DNA of 64,000 bases, taken from the NCBI GenBank assembly GCA_023231005.1, contig JALNWG010000014.1:10470-74469 (forward strand), written 5' to 3'. Within the stretch, counting starts at the first letter, position 1, and every line of letters begins with the position of its first letter. The position numbers and the translations under genes are program-made. The notes under the pieces are model-generated. The model made no database searches. It was not told the DNA's origin and saw nothing but the letters and a program-made list of their open reading frames with translations. This DNA comes from Bacteroidales bacterium (lineage in GTDB: Bacteria; Bacteroidota; Bacteroidia; Bacteroidales; FEN-979). Shown here one piece after another: positions 25,858-35,158 of the stretch.

Positions 25858-27408
25858 TTAATCTTCGATAGGGAATTTCGGTTTGTTTTCGAAAAGGTAA
25901 TTCCCAACATTCTGGATTTCTTTGTATTTTGAAGTATCTTCAGTGAATTTCGGAATGATCCTTCTAAGATCTTCAAATTTTTTAAGGGAATATGAGGAAA
26001 GTTGTGATTTGAATTCAAGGAATTCAATAGCCTGCAGAATGGTAATCATGTGGATCGACAATACATGGTAGGTGTTATCAATGACCCTTTTCGTTAGTAA
26101 AGCCGCATTGGTACCCATACTGACAATATCCTGGTTATCATTATTATTGGTTATGCTATGAAGATACATTGGAAAGGATAGGGTTTGGTTTTCGGCCACT
26201 GTGGAAACAGCAGCAAACTGAACGCCCTGCATCCCCAGGTTGAGGCCTAATTTTCCGAGGTTGACAAAAGGGGGAAGTTTCATATTTAATTTATCGTTCA
26301 GCAGGTAATTCAACTGCCGTTCGGCGAGCATGGAAAGTTTGGTGATCGCAATTTTCAGTTTGTCCATCTCCAAGGCAACATAATCGCCATGAAAATTTCC
26401 ACCATGGAAAACGTTTTTTGCCACGTCATCGATAATGGGATTGTCGTTGGTTGAATTCACTTCATTGATCAAGACTTTTTCGGCATTCAGAATGGTATCA
26501 AGAATGGGACCCAGTACCTGAGGTACGCAACGAAGAGAATAATATTCCTGAACTTTATGCTTAAAAATTTCTATTTCATCAGTTTTACCATTATATAAAT
26601 GGTCAGCTCTGTGTCGGATCAGTTTGCTATCCTTCAAAATTGAACGCATGATCCGGGCAACTTGTATTTGTCCATAATGGTGCTTGACCTTATTCAGTCC
26701 TTCACTGAAATGGTCATCATAAGATTCAACGATTTCATTGACCATAGAAGAAGCTAGGATTGCCCAATCCAACAGGTTCTTTGCATGGACCAGATTGATC
26801 ATTCCGATACCTGTCATTGCGGAAGTGCCATTGATAAGGGAAAGGCCTTCCCGTATGTGCATTTTTATCGGGATCAATCCTTCTTTTTCAAAAATATTCG
26901 CGGTAGGTTGGATCTTCCCTTTATACCACATTTCTCCTTCTCCGATCATATTCAAAGCCAGATGGGCAAGTTGTACAAGGTCGCCGCTGGCACCAACTCC
27001 ACCATGTTCCGGAATATAAGGATTGATATTGCGATTGATCAGTTCTTGAAGAAGAAGTACACATTCAACATGGATACCGGATCTGGCCTGCATCAACGTG
27101 TTTAATCTTGCCAGCATGGTTGCTTTGGCATAAATTTCAGGAAGAGGATCTCCGCAACCTGAACTATGGCTGCGAATCAGGTTATATTGAAGTTGAAGTT
27201 CACTATTGGTGTCGATTTTATATTGAGCCATCGGACCAAGTCCGGTATTGATTCCGTAAATCACCTTTCCCTTTGCAAATTCTTTCAGGAATTCATAATT
27301 TTTTTTAACTTTTGTAACTGCAGCGGGATCGAGATCAATCTTTTCACCAAGAAAAAGAACTTTAAAGAAATCGTCGGGTGTAAGTTTCTGCGCGCCTACT
27401 CTTATCAT
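25858..27408 (-). CDS. Tyrosine ammonia-lyase (HAL/PAL family)
   Basis: A 516-aa aromatic amino acid lyase with the MIO-forming Ala140-Ser141-Gly142 (GASGDLVQLAHLAL), catalytic Tyr51 (YGINTGLG) and the ENQT and GNFHGD blocks. The substrate-selectivity pair is Ser80-His81 in LQYNLIRSHSSG. That reads as histidase-like, yet the tyrosine ammonia-lyase of Flavobacterium johnsoniae, encoded in a flexirubin cluster, carries the same segment. With no other histidine-degradation gene nearby, I call it a tyrosine lyase giving p-coumarate, the aryl starter. It heads the minus-strand operon, 45-50 bases behind a TACCTTTG promoter box. Confidence 0.87.
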   Translation of the reverse strand: MIRVGAQKLTPDDFFKVLFLGEKIDLDPAAVTKVKKNYEFLKEFAKGKVIYGINTGLGPMAQYKIDTNSELQLQYNLIRSHSSGCGDPLPEIYAKATMLARLNTLMQARSGIHVECVLLLQELINRNINPYIPEHGGVGASGDLVQLAHLALNMIGEGEMWYKGKIQPTANIFEKEGLIPIKMHIREGLSLINGTSAMTGIGMINLVHAKNLLDWAILASSMVNEIVESYDDHFSEGLNKVKHHYGQIQVARIMRSILKDSKLIRHRADHLYNGKTDEIEIFKHKVQEYYSLRCVPQVLGPILDTILNAEKVLINEVNSTNDNPIIDDVAKNVFHGGNFHGDYVALEMDKLKIAITKLSMLAERQLNYLLNDKLNMKLPPFVNLGKLGLNLGMQGVQFAAVSTVAENQTLSFPMYLHSITNNNDNQDIVSMGTNAALLTKRVIDNTYHVLSIHMITILQAIEFLEFKSQLSSYSLKKFEDLRRIIPKFTEDTSKYKEIQNVGNYLFENKPKFPIED

Positions 27409-27457
27409 CGTTTCGTATAATTTAACTCAAAAAAAATGTTTTGTTTAAAAATCAATT

Positions 27458-27499
27458 GGCAAAGGTATAAAGTTTTTTGAAAAAAGTATTACCTTTGCC
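27458..27499. promoter_or_regulatory. Divergent promoter with inverted TACCTTTG boxes
   Basis: A perfect 10-base inverted repeat, GGCAAAGGTA at 27458-27467 and TACCTTTGCC at 27490-27499, with 22 bases between. Each arm contains TACCTTTG, a match to the Bacteroidota -7 box TAnnTTTG, one on each strand. The minus-strand box faces the ammonia-lyase operon (ATG at 27408) and the plus-strand box faces the tRNA-Arg gene (27529). A clear -33 TTTG at the normal spacing is not seen on either strand. The symmetry could also be a binding site for a dimeric regulator. Confidence 0.6.
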
Positions 27500-27528
27500 A
27501 TCGCAAAATCGGAACCATTTCCGGTATT

Positions 27529-27602
27529 GGCCCCGTAGCTTAACTGAATAGAGCATCTGACTACGGATCAGAAGGTTGAGGGTTTGAATCCCCCCGGGGT
27601 CA
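27529..27602 (+). tRNA. tRNA-Arg (anticodon ACG)
   Basis: A 74-base cloverleaf: acceptor GGCCCCG pairs with CGGGGTC (one G-T pair), anticodon stem TCTGA/TCAGA encloses the loop CTACGGA with anticodon ACG, and a T-loop TTTGAAT is flanked by a mostly paired stem. The discriminator base is A and the CCA end is not encoded. A34 would be edited to inosine to read CGU/CGC/CGA. It lies 30 bases downstream of a TACCTTTG box. Confidence 0.9.
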
Positions 27603-27732
27603 CAAGAAAATCAATCACTTACAAGAAGTTCTCACTTGCTCCAGCTACCTAAACAATAACCCAACGGGTCTCCTTCATTATTACAAAGAATCTTTCGATA
27701 AATAATCAAATCACCTATTGACTTTCAGTATT

Positions 27733-27759
27733 TTAAAGTGTATATTTACCACACTTTAA
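27733..27759. promoter_or_regulatory. Inverted repeat before small secreted ORF
   Basis: A perfect 9-base inverted repeat, TTAAAGTGT at 27733-27741 and ACACTTTAA at 27751-27759, with a 9-base spacer, 16 bases before the ATG at 27776. The spacing of half-sites suits a dimeric regulator acting as an operator, or the sequence could form a hairpin in the leader RNA. There is no run of T after it, so a terminator is unlikely. Confidence 0.4.
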
Positions 27760-27775
27760 TATAATGCCCGTAAAT

Positions 27776-27997
27776 ATGAAAAAGTTACTTTCTATTTTCT
27801 GGCTACTTGTGATTTGTATCACCCTTTCTGCTCAAAATTCGGATTTTCTATCGAAAAAAGAATTCCTGGCCGAGAAGAAAAAAATAATGGAACCAGCCAG
27901 AGAGTTAAAAAAAATGACTTCAACCCAGAAAGAGGTCAACGACAGCGATATCAGTCGCAAATTTACTGAAATTGAAGGACGGAAATCAAATCATTGA
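27776..27997 (+). CDS. Small secreted protein, unknown
   Basis: A 73-aa frame from the ATG at 27776 (an in-frame ATG four codons earlier is less likely, as the signal peptide begins MKKLLSIFW). A signal peptide of about 19 residues ends at LSAQ. The rest is highly charged and helical (KKEFLAEKKKIMEPARELKKM). The last 35 bases overlap the 3' end of the convergent transglutaminase gene. I recognise no family. It could be a genuine small exported protein or the N-terminal remnant of a longer gene. Confidence 0.45.
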   Translation: MKKLLSIFWLLVICITLSAQNSDFLSKKEFLAEKKKIMEPARELKKMTSTQKEVNDSDISRKFTEIEGRKSNH

Positions 27998-30572
27998 CCA
28001 CCCCGATCTTATAACCTTCCGAAAAATAGTGTATCCTTCCATCCGGGGTAATATACAGGATAAACGGCAATAAGGTATTTTCAGAATGTTTCATTGCAGC
28101 AATAACCATTTTCAAGGTCGATGGCTGTGCAATAAAGGTATGGATTCCATCTGGAAGTGTAGATTTGTATTTCTTTTCGAAATCATTTTTATCATTGATG
28201 TTTTTAAAGAGTAAGATCATCTTCCCATGCCATCGCTCAATCTCACTTTTTTTCTGCTCAAGATCAGCAATAAAATGCTTGGTAGGCTCTTTCTCCGGCT
28301 CCAGCCAGGCAAGGATCAATGGAATTCCTTGCCGGATACTAACTGAAGTATTTTCTTTCAGATCATTAATCAATGCTTTTACATCAATGGTTCCAAATAC
28401 CGGAAGTGGTGCTAAATCTTTTCTCAGAAGGAGATCAGCCTCCTGTTTTTGATCTTTTTTAAGTTGAAAGGTGTGAAGGTTTACTAATACTTTTCCTCCC
28501 GATAAACGGCTTCCGGTAACGATCAGGTAATATCCAGGTGCAAGAGAAAGAGTACATGGAAAATTTTTAACCATCGGATCGGTTTCATAGTCCAATGAGC
28601 GGAAAAAACCATCTCCGTATTTTTCGATGGTAAAATGAACATAATATTCCGGGTTTATTCCATTTTTTTTATTGGACATTAGGGTCAAAGTACCCCGGGT
28701 ATTGGAAACTTCTATTGGCTTTTCGAAATACACATCTTTCCATTTCCCATCTTTGGAATATTGTGGAATTTTTGTCCCAGGTTCCAGTCGCGCCGGGATA
28801 TCAAAGCTGCGGCATAAAGCAACAAAAAGGATATCCAAAGAATGAAGATCGGTCACTTTCAATTCATACGAGCCAATCGGGGTAAGGGGAGCTCTGCCAT
28901 AATTTGAACTATTATCGATCCGGATGTTGGCTTTCAACCATACAACAAGCGAATCAGGCTGTTGTTGAAATTTCTTTACAAATTTCCCATCAATCTTCTT
29001 GTTAAAGAAGGATTTATAGGGTTTAAGCCATTCATTATCTACCCGAGGAGATAAAATATCCGGATTGTTGCTTTTGGCTTGTATGATATTATCCGATAAT
29101 ACTTCCGTGGTTATATCGCGTAAATCCTTTTGAGAGATACTTTGAAGTAAAGGGAAGATAAAAGATTTCTGTTGTTTGGAAACGCCTGTAATGAAATCAA
29201 TGATCTCTCTCCAGTTTCCGCGAGAGCGTTTCAGGAAATACCACAATGTGTCGGGATTCAATTGAAGTTGCTTTGCCAATCGGAAGGTTTTTGTTGAATC
29301 AATAAAAGTAGATTCATAATTGGATCTGATTTTATCTTCAAACTCAATTTTTTTGAGATTCAGGCTTTTTAATGAATCATTTGGTTTAACTTTTACAGCC
29401 ATTTCGGGAGGAGGGGTAAGGTCAAATGCATCTGAAATGTCCGTTCCCGGTTTCATCGAGAGCTTAATGATCGCAGTATCGGTTGATTTTACAGAGGCTT
29501 TGACATATCCGAATTTTCCGTTTTTTGAAGCCCAGAGTACGAGGTCGCCGTATCCTGTTAATAAAGAGGTGATCCCTTTATGATTTGTAAAATCTTTATG
29601 CAGCGGGTAAAATTCAGCATAATTGTAAAGCTGGAATTCGACAATGGCACTGTCGACAGGGTGGTTATTATCATCCACTACTTTTGCATAAAGCCTTTTT
29701 GTTTCTGCATAGTTGGAGAGGATATTAATTTTCGTGTACCGTTCATCTTTCTGCAAAATATCTTCCGGACCTTCATAATCGCCAAATACATTGGTATTTA
29801 CAAGCATAGCACGTTTAGCAGGACCTGTGAACCAGGCTAGATCCAGATCAATATCCGGTTCACATGCACCGATAAAGTGCCATTTCCCGTCAACCCATAC
29901 TTCAACCCAGGCATGATTATCATCACTATGGGCCCACCGTGGTGTATAGCATTGACGCGCGGGAATCCCTACAGAACGGAGCGCTGCTACGGTAAAAGTA
30001 GACTCCTCGCCACAACGCCCGAAAGCAGTCTTTACAGTAGCTAAGGGAGACGAGGTCCGTCCATCTGTTCCCTGATACGTCACTTTTTCATGGCACCAGT
30101 GATTGACCTCCAGAACCGCATCCTTCATGGACAATTTTTTAATCCTGTCTTTCATCTCCATGAAAAAAATCCATCTGGAAGAATCAAGGTTTTCATTATT
30201 GACCCGGATTGGGAGTACAAAATGGCGAAAAAGGATCTCCGGTACCTTTTTCCCCCATTCAAATGTATCCCTTGCTGCAAAGGATGCCCTGACATTTTTC
30301 AGATAAAAATCCCCATTATAATCTGCCAGATCACTTAATGGCATATAGGCATATAAAAATTCAAGTGCCTCTTTTTCTTTTAGCGATAATTTCTGGTCGA
30401 ATACATGAAAAAGCTCTTCCTTGCGACTTCCGGCCAGCATTTTTTGCTTTTCAAATTGTGATTCTACCTTTTTACGATAGGTAGAATCCGTGATAAAATG
30501 TTTATTCCGGTTACAGGATGAGAAAAAGACAAGTAAACCGAGAAGGAGGCAAAGCCAGACTGATTTTTTCAT
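27963..30572 (-). CDS. Transglutaminase-domain lipoprotein
   Basis: I take the ATG at 30572 (869 aa), which opens a lipoprotein signal peptide with lipobox FSSC; the frame extends 19 codons further upstream into the transporter gene. The transglutaminase core is recognisable around residues 190-270: GRCGEESTFTVAALRS (catalytic Cys) then DDNHAWVEVW (His) and a following Asp-rich segment. Further parts include beta-rich carboxypeptidase-regulatory-like segments and a thioredoxin-like C-terminal region. The family includes deglycosylating or peptidase-like enzymes as well as cross-linkers. It probably sits on the outer membrane or faces the periplasm. It follows the MFS transporter gene by five bases, so they may share a transcript. 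Confidence 0.78.
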   Translation of the reverse strand: MKKSVWLCLLLGLLVFFSSCNRNKHFITDSTYRKKVESQFEKQKMLAGSRKEELFHVFDQKLSLKEKEALEFLYAYMPLSDLADYNGDFYLKNVRASFAARDTFEWGKKVPEILFRHFVLPIRVNNENLDSSRWIFFMEMKDRIKKLSMKDAVLEVNHWCHEKVTYQGTDGRTSSPLATVKTAFGRCGEESTFTVAALRSVGIPARQCYTPRWAHSDDNHAWVEVWVDGKWHFIGACEPDIDLDLAWFTGPAKRAMLVNTNVFGDYEGPEDILQKDERYTKINILSNYAETKRLYAKVVDDNNHPVDSAIVEFQLYNYAEFYPLHKDFTNHKGITSLLTGYGDLVLWASKNGKFGYVKASVKSTDTAIIKLSMKPGTDISDAFDLTPPPEMAVKVKPNDSLKSLNLKKIEFEDKIRSNYESTFIDSTKTFRLAKQLQLNPDTLWYFLKRSRGNWREIIDFITGVSKQQKSFIFPLLQSISQKDLRDITTEVLSDNIIQAKSNNPDILSPRVDNEWLKPYKSFFNKKIDGKFVKKFQQQPDSLVVWLKANIRIDNSSNYGRAPLTPIGSYELKVTDLHSLDILFVALCRSFDIPARLEPGTKIPQYSKDGKWKDVYFEKPIEVSNTRGTLTLMSNKKNGINPEYYVHFTIEKYGDGFFRSLDYETDPMVKNFPCTLSLAPGYYLIVTGSRLSGGKVLVNLHTFQLKKDQKQEADLLLRKDLAPLPVFGTIDVKALINDLKENTSVSIRQGIPLILAWLEPEKEPTKHFIADLEQKKSEIERWHGKMILLFKNINDKNDFEKKYKSTLPDGIHTFIAQPSTLKMVIAAMKHSENTLLPFILYITPDGRIHYFSEGYKIGVVNDLISVLQFQ

Positions 30573-30577
30573 TATCG

Positions 30578-31783
30578 TTATGCTTTTCGAAAGGTTGATA
30601 TTGCACAATACCCAATATAAGTAACACATACAAGGGGAACAATAAAGCCGGTCAGCAAAGTGGTATTATCGGCTACCAATCCCATGATGGGAGGGATAAG
30701 CGCTCCACCAACAATTGCGGAGACCATGAGTCCCGACAATTCGTTGGATCGCTCTGGCATACGATCAACCGTAATTGAGAAAATTAGTGGAAAAATATTT
30801 GCAAAACCCAGTCCTACCAAAATAATTCCGGTATATGCAAAAAATTTACTTCCCAGAAACATCATCAATATTCCAAGAAAAGATAAAATCACCGTTGCAA
30901 TCAGGAATTTTTTAGGTGATAGCGATCGAAGGATTAGAGCGCCGGTAAAACGACCGACTAAAATCGGAAGAAAAAATAATGTCCAGGCTACTAATAAACC
31001 AAAGTTTTCGATTCCATATTTTTCTTTCAACAAAATGGGGATTCCGGAACTCATGGAAACTTCAGCGCCAACGTATACAAAGATGGCAGCAACCATCAAT
31101 GCCACATACCCATTTCCGAGGAGTTTTAAACAGGCAATTAAAGAGACTGGCTTTGAATCAGGATCACGTTTTTCTTCAATCTTTGTAAAATAGACCCAAA
31201 CCAAAGTGATTAAAATCAGGATGGCATAAATCGGAAACAGAATGGTCCAGTCAAGCCCCAGAGGTTTGGCAACCAACGGTGGGAGTAAAAATCCCATGGA
31301 TGATCCGATGGCTTTGATGGATTGTCCCATTGACAGGTTACTGGAAAATTTCCCTTCGGGGGATACGTCCCGCATGATTGGATTTCCTGATACCTGAAGA
31401 ATGGTAGCGCCTGCTCCTAACATAAGGATCGAAAACAATAGAATATAAAATTCCCCACCAGAAGAGAGATTAAAGGCAATCACAGGACCATACATTCCAT
31501 TGATAATCGGAATGAGTAATCCAATAAATGCAATGATCAAACCTAAAATCAATAAAAACTTCTTTCCGCGATGTCCCTGTAAGACACCCATTGGTACCGA
31601 GAGTATACCAAACATGATAAAACCCATCAGGGGAAGTAATTGAGCCATGAAATTTGAGAGCTGGAATGATTCTTTGGCTAATCCGACCATTGGCCCAACC
31701 ACATCGCCAAAGCCCATACAAAGAAACGCCATGAAAATTGGGTAGGATTTTGACATCCCGTTTGCAGCGGTATTTTTCATCAT
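30578..31783 (-). CDS. Sugar MFS transporter (FucP-like)
   Basis: A 401-aa protein with about 12 hydrophobic segments. The opening helix GFGDVVGPMVGLAKE and the later GGALIPPIMGLVAD segment fit the fucose/glucose-galactose permease branch of the major facilitator superfamily. It would import a monosaccharide by proton or sodium symport across the inner membrane. Downstream, five bases away, is the transglutaminase lipoprotein; upstream, 134 bases away, is the glycyl radical enzyme. The sugar cannot be told from the sequence. Confidence 0.85.
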   Translation of the reverse strand: MMKNTAANGMSKSYPIFMAFLCMGFGDVVGPMVGLAKESFQLSNFMAQLLPLMGFIMFGILSVPMGVLQGHRGKKFLLILGLIIAFIGLLIPIINGMYGPVIAFNLSSGGEFYILLFSILMLGAGATILQVSGNPIMRDVSPEGKFSSNLSMGQSIKAIGSSMGFLLPPLVAKPLGLDWTILFPIYAILILITLVWVYFTKIEEKRDPDSKPVSLIACLKLLGNGYVALMVAAIFVYVGAEVSMSSGIPILLKEKYGIENFGLLVAWTLFFLPILVGRFTGALILRSLSPKKFLIATVILSFLGILMMFLGSKFFAYTGIILVGLGFANIFPLIFSITVDRMPERSNELSGLMVSAIVGGALIPPIMGLVADNTTLLTGFIVPLVCVTYIGYCAISTFRKA

Positions 31784-31917
31784 AAATATTATTGTTAGTA
31801 TTGAATGATAATTTCCGAATTGATCATGGGAATTTCTGTACTTCTTTCTTACCCTGACTTGAGTTTTAACATATAATCTTTGCCATTTGTTAATTGTCCA
31901 TTTTCAATTTTAAATTG

Positions 31918-34299
31918 TCATATTGACTGATGTTCTGTTCGTTTAATTATTTCATTTTGAAGATCTTCACCAAGATCATTAAAATAATCGCTATAACCGG
32001 CAACCCGTACAATCAAGTCACGGTGTTTTTCGGGAAATCGTTGGGCATCACGCAGCGTCTCTGCCGAAACTACATTAAACTGAATATGGTGACCATCCAT
32101 TCTAAAGTAGGACCGGATTAATGCAGTCAGTTTTGTTATACTCTCTTCGTTTTCAAAAAAATCGGGAGAAAATTTCTGATTTAGCAAAGTACCACCGGTT
32201 CTGAGATGATCCAGTTTTGCAGCGGATTTAAGTACCGCAGTCGGTCCTTTTTGGTCGGCACCCTGAACCGGTGAAATTCCTTCTGATAGTGGCTCTCCCG
32301 CCAACCGGCCATCCGGCAAAGCGCCGGTTACACTTCCAAAGTAAATATGGGAAGTGGTGGGTAACAAATTAATGCGGTGGATCCCTCCAATGGCAGTCGG
32401 ATGTCCGTTAACTGCCGTGTAAAAAAGATCAAAAACTTCCCTGGCCCGGTCATCAGCAAAATCTTCGTCATTTCCATATTTTGGGGTATGGTAAACCAAT
32501 TCCGCCCTCAACTCTTCAAAATCTGTAAAGTTCTGTGTCAAAGCTTTTATTATCCCTTTCATGCTCACTGTTTTTCGGTCAAAAACATGGTATTTAAGAG
32601 ATGTGAGGGAATCGGTGATACTTCCTAATCCTACTCCCTGGATATAGGTTGTGTTGTATCGCGCCCCACCGTTATTGTAATCAGTTCCCTTGGTAACACA
32701 ATCATCAATGATCAGTGAGAGAAAAGGAACCGGAATGAGGTCGGCAAAAATACGGTTGATAAGGTTGTTCCCTTTAATTTTTATTTGAATGAAATGATTT
32801 AGTTGAATACGGAAAGCATTTAGGAGATCCTGATACGTTTCAAATGCCTCCGGATTTCCGGTAGAGGGTCCGATTTGTTTGTTGAGACATGGATCCATGC
32901 CGTTGTGCAACGTGATCTCAAGAATTTTTGGAAGGTTGAAATATCCACTTAGAATGTATGCTTCTGTTCCAAAGGCTCCTGTTTCAACACAACCGCTGGC
33001 ACCACCGTTACGGGCATCGATGAGATCTTTTCCCTGGCGGAGGAGTTCCTGAATGATGGCATCGGAATTAAAATAGGAAGGCTGCCCAAAACCAGTCTTA
33101 GTGATCTGTAAAGTGCGTTGAATGAAACGATCGGGACTTTTTTTACTAATCTGAACCATGGAGCTTGGTTGAAGTAACCGCATCTCTTCAATTACATCCA
33201 ATAAAAGATACGTCAATTCATTCACACCATCTGATCCATCGGGTTTGAGACCACCCAGGTTGATCAATGCAAAATCGGTATAGGTATTGCTTTCCAGAGC
33301 AGTCACTCCGACTTTTGGTGGTGCTGGATGGTTGTTGAATTTGATCCAGTAACTTTGCAAAATTTCCATTGCTGCATCCCGGCTGAGGGATCCATCTTCA
33401 ATTTCCCGTTGATAAAAGGGAAATAAATGCTGATCCAGGCGACCTGGATTAAATGAATCCCATGGATTGAGTTCGATGACTACTCCAAGATGGACAAACC
33501 AATAATACTGTAAGGCTTCATGAAAAGTATGTGGAGCATGAGCAGGAACCCGATGGCAAATTTCAGCAAGCTCCTGTAATTCACGACGTTTAATCCTTAA
33601 TGCATCACTGTTAGCAGTAATCTGTCCAGCCAATACTTCCAATTTTTCAGCATGACGTTCCGCATAAAGAATCACAGCTCTGGCAGTGATCTCCATGGCT
33701 TTAAGCTCTTCATTCTTTTCGTAAGCATGGGGATCATTGATCCAGTCGAGGGAAGCCTTTGATCTTTCGACATCCTGAATAATGTCGAGCATTCCTTTAT
33801 GATAAATTTTATTTCCGGCCACGGTATGCCCTGGTGCCCGTTGTTCCATAAATTCCGTAAAAATACCAGCTTTATATGCCTGTCTCCATTCTTCCGGGAG
33901 GGTGCGCATGATCCGGTCTCGGTTACTTCTTCCTTGCCAGAACGGAATAATTTTATCCCGATAGATTTCTTTTGTTGTCTGATCTACCTTGAATGATACT
34001 TTTTTCCGTGAGTTAAGTATTTCCAGATCTTCAAGTGAGTGAAGGTTGATTTCGGGATAGGTAGATACGGCTTTAGGCGCTGGTCCACGCTCGCCGACAA
34101 TCAGCTCGCCTTCATTTATGCAAATATGTTTATTTTTTAATATATATTCAAAAGAAAGCGCTCGCATTACTGGAACAGAAACTTCCCGGTCGATACCGGT
34201 ACTATAGAAATCCGTTACCAACAACGCTCTTTCAGGATTGATACAATTCACTGCATCCAGGCTTTGTTTCCTGAGTTTTTTAATACGGTCGGTCATCAT
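31918..34299 (-). CDS. Glycyl radical enzyme, HypD-like dehydratase
   Basis: I take the ATG at 34299 (793 aa); an upstream TTG would add six residues. The active-site block SGCVETGAFG puts the thiyl Cys at 437 with Glu two residues later, the pattern of dehydratase-type glycyl radical enzymes rather than pyruvate formate-lyase. The glycyl radical loop RVAGYSDYF is near the C-terminus (Gly768). Length, Cys and Gly positions and the EFMEQRAPGH block best fit trans-4-hydroxy-L-proline dehydratase (HypD). No pyrroline-5-carboxylate reductase gene is adjacent, so the substrate is uncertain. The enzyme works only without oxygen. Its activase gene ends 43 bases upstream. Confidence 0.85.
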   Translation of the reverse strand: MMTDRIKKLRKQSLDAVNCINPERALLVTDFYSTGIDREVSVPVMRALSFEYILKNKHICINEGELIVGERGPAPKAVSTYPEINLHSLEDLEILNSRKKVSFKVDQTTKEIYRDKIIPFWQGRSNRDRIMRTLPEEWRQAYKAGIFTEFMEQRAPGHTVAGNKIYHKGMLDIIQDVERSKASLDWINDPHAYEKNEELKAMEITARAVILYAERHAEKLEVLAGQITANSDALRIKRRELQELAEICHRVPAHAPHTFHEALQYYWFVHLGVVIELNPWDSFNPGRLDQHLFPFYQREIEDGSLSRDAAMEILQSYWIKFNNHPAPPKVGVTALESNTYTDFALINLGGLKPDGSDGVNELTYLLLDVIEEMRLLQPSSMVQISKKSPDRFIQRTLQITKTGFGQPSYFNSDAIIQELLRQGKDLIDARNGGASGCVETGAFGTEAYILSGYFNLPKILEITLHNGMDPCLNKQIGPSTGNPEAFETYQDLLNAFRIQLNHFIQIKIKGNNLINRIFADLIPVPFLSLIIDDCVTKGTDYNNGGARYNTTYIQGVGLGSITDSLTSLKYHVFDRKTVSMKGIIKALTQNFTDFEELRAELVYHTPKYGNDEDFADDRAREVFDLFYTAVNGHPTAIGGIHRINLLPTTSHIYFGSVTGALPDGRLAGEPLSEGISPVQGADQKGPTAVLKSAAKLDHLRTGGTLLNQKFSPDFFENEESITKLTALIRSYFRMDGHHIQFNVVSAETLRDAQRFPEKHRDLIVRVAGYSDYFNDLGEDLQNEIIKRTEHQSI

Positions 34300-34342
34300 A
34301 TTCGGGTACTTAGACAATTTTTCACAAATATAACTGAAAATA

Positions 34343-35158
34343 CTAACCTCCGATTTTCACTTTCACACCAATCGATTCCAATTCATTCTTCAAAGGAATC
34401 ATGGACTCTTTTGTTAGTCCTTGTATATTCTGAAGGAGATTATTTTTTTTGAAGCGATGGTATTTTTCCCGTGCAATGGTATGATAGGGGAGAAGATCAA
34501 TTTCAAGATTCCAGGCTTTACTTCCTGAATCATTAAAGGATCGCAGAAGATCCTTGATTTTAGCGATATTTTTCTGAGTATTCGTGATTCCGGGAATAAC
34601 TGGAAAACGAAGAATGATCCTTTTTCCTCTTTCGAAAAGAAAAATGAGATTTTCAAGGATTCCTTGATTATCTACCCCGGTGTATTTTTTATGGTCCTCT
34701 AAATCCATCAATTTCAGATCATATAAAAACAGATCCACAAATTGAGAAATCTTGCTGATCATTTCGCGGGAAGCGTACCCTGAGGTGTCCAGTGCAGTAC
34801 GTAATCCCTGCCGTTTACATTCGGTCAGCAAGTCCAACAAAAAAGCACCTTGCATCAGCGGTTCGCCCCCGGAAAAAGTAACGCCTCCACCTGACTCTTC
34901 GTAAAACATCCGGTCAAGCATTACTTCCTTCATGACTTCATCTACTGTCATGAGTATCCCTGTTGTTTCCGTCTTTTCGATTTTTTTTCCTGATAAGATC
35001 AGTCTCCGGATCGATTGTTCTGATTTGAAGTCCTGGCTTTCAGGGTTATGACACCACCAGCATCGGAGCGGACAACCCTTGAAGAAAACGGTTGTCCGGA
35101 TACCCGGTCCATCATGAACTGTGAACCGTTTGATATCGAAGATCAGTCCATTAATCAC
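34343..35158 (-). CDS. Glycyl radical enzyme activating protein (radical SAM)
   Basis: A 271-aa PflA-type activase: HDGPGIRTTVFFKGCPLRC followed by WWC gives the CxxxCxxC cluster motif (about residues 29-36), and FSGGEP and ALDTSGY follow. It uses S-adenosylmethionine to put the glycyl radical on its partner, the enzyme encoded next. It is the short activase form, lacking the extra ferredoxin-like clusters found in several eliminases' activases. The start is GTG at 35158, overlapping the peptidase stop by eight bases, so peptidase, activase and enzyme may form one operon. Confidence 0.9.
   Translation of the reverse strand: MINGLIFDIKRFTVHDGPGIRTTVFFKGCPLRCWWCHNPESQDFKSEQSIRRLILSGKKIEKTETTGILMTVDEVMKEVMLDRMFYEESGGGVTFSGGEPLMQGAFLLDLLTECKRQGLRTALDTSGYASREMISKISQFVDLFLYDLKLMDLEDHKKYTGVDNQGILENLIFLFERGKRIILRFPVIPGITNTQKNIAKIKDLLRSFNDSGSKAWNLEIDLLPYHTIAREKYHRFKKNNLLQNIQGLTKESMIPLKNELESIGVKVKIGG

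Noticed and set aside
25858..27408. Histidine ammonia-lyase of a histidine-degradation pathway
   Set aside because: No urocanase, imidazolonepropionase or formiminotransferase is nearby; the gene heads a pigment-type operon and matches the F. johnsoniae tyrosine lyase segment.
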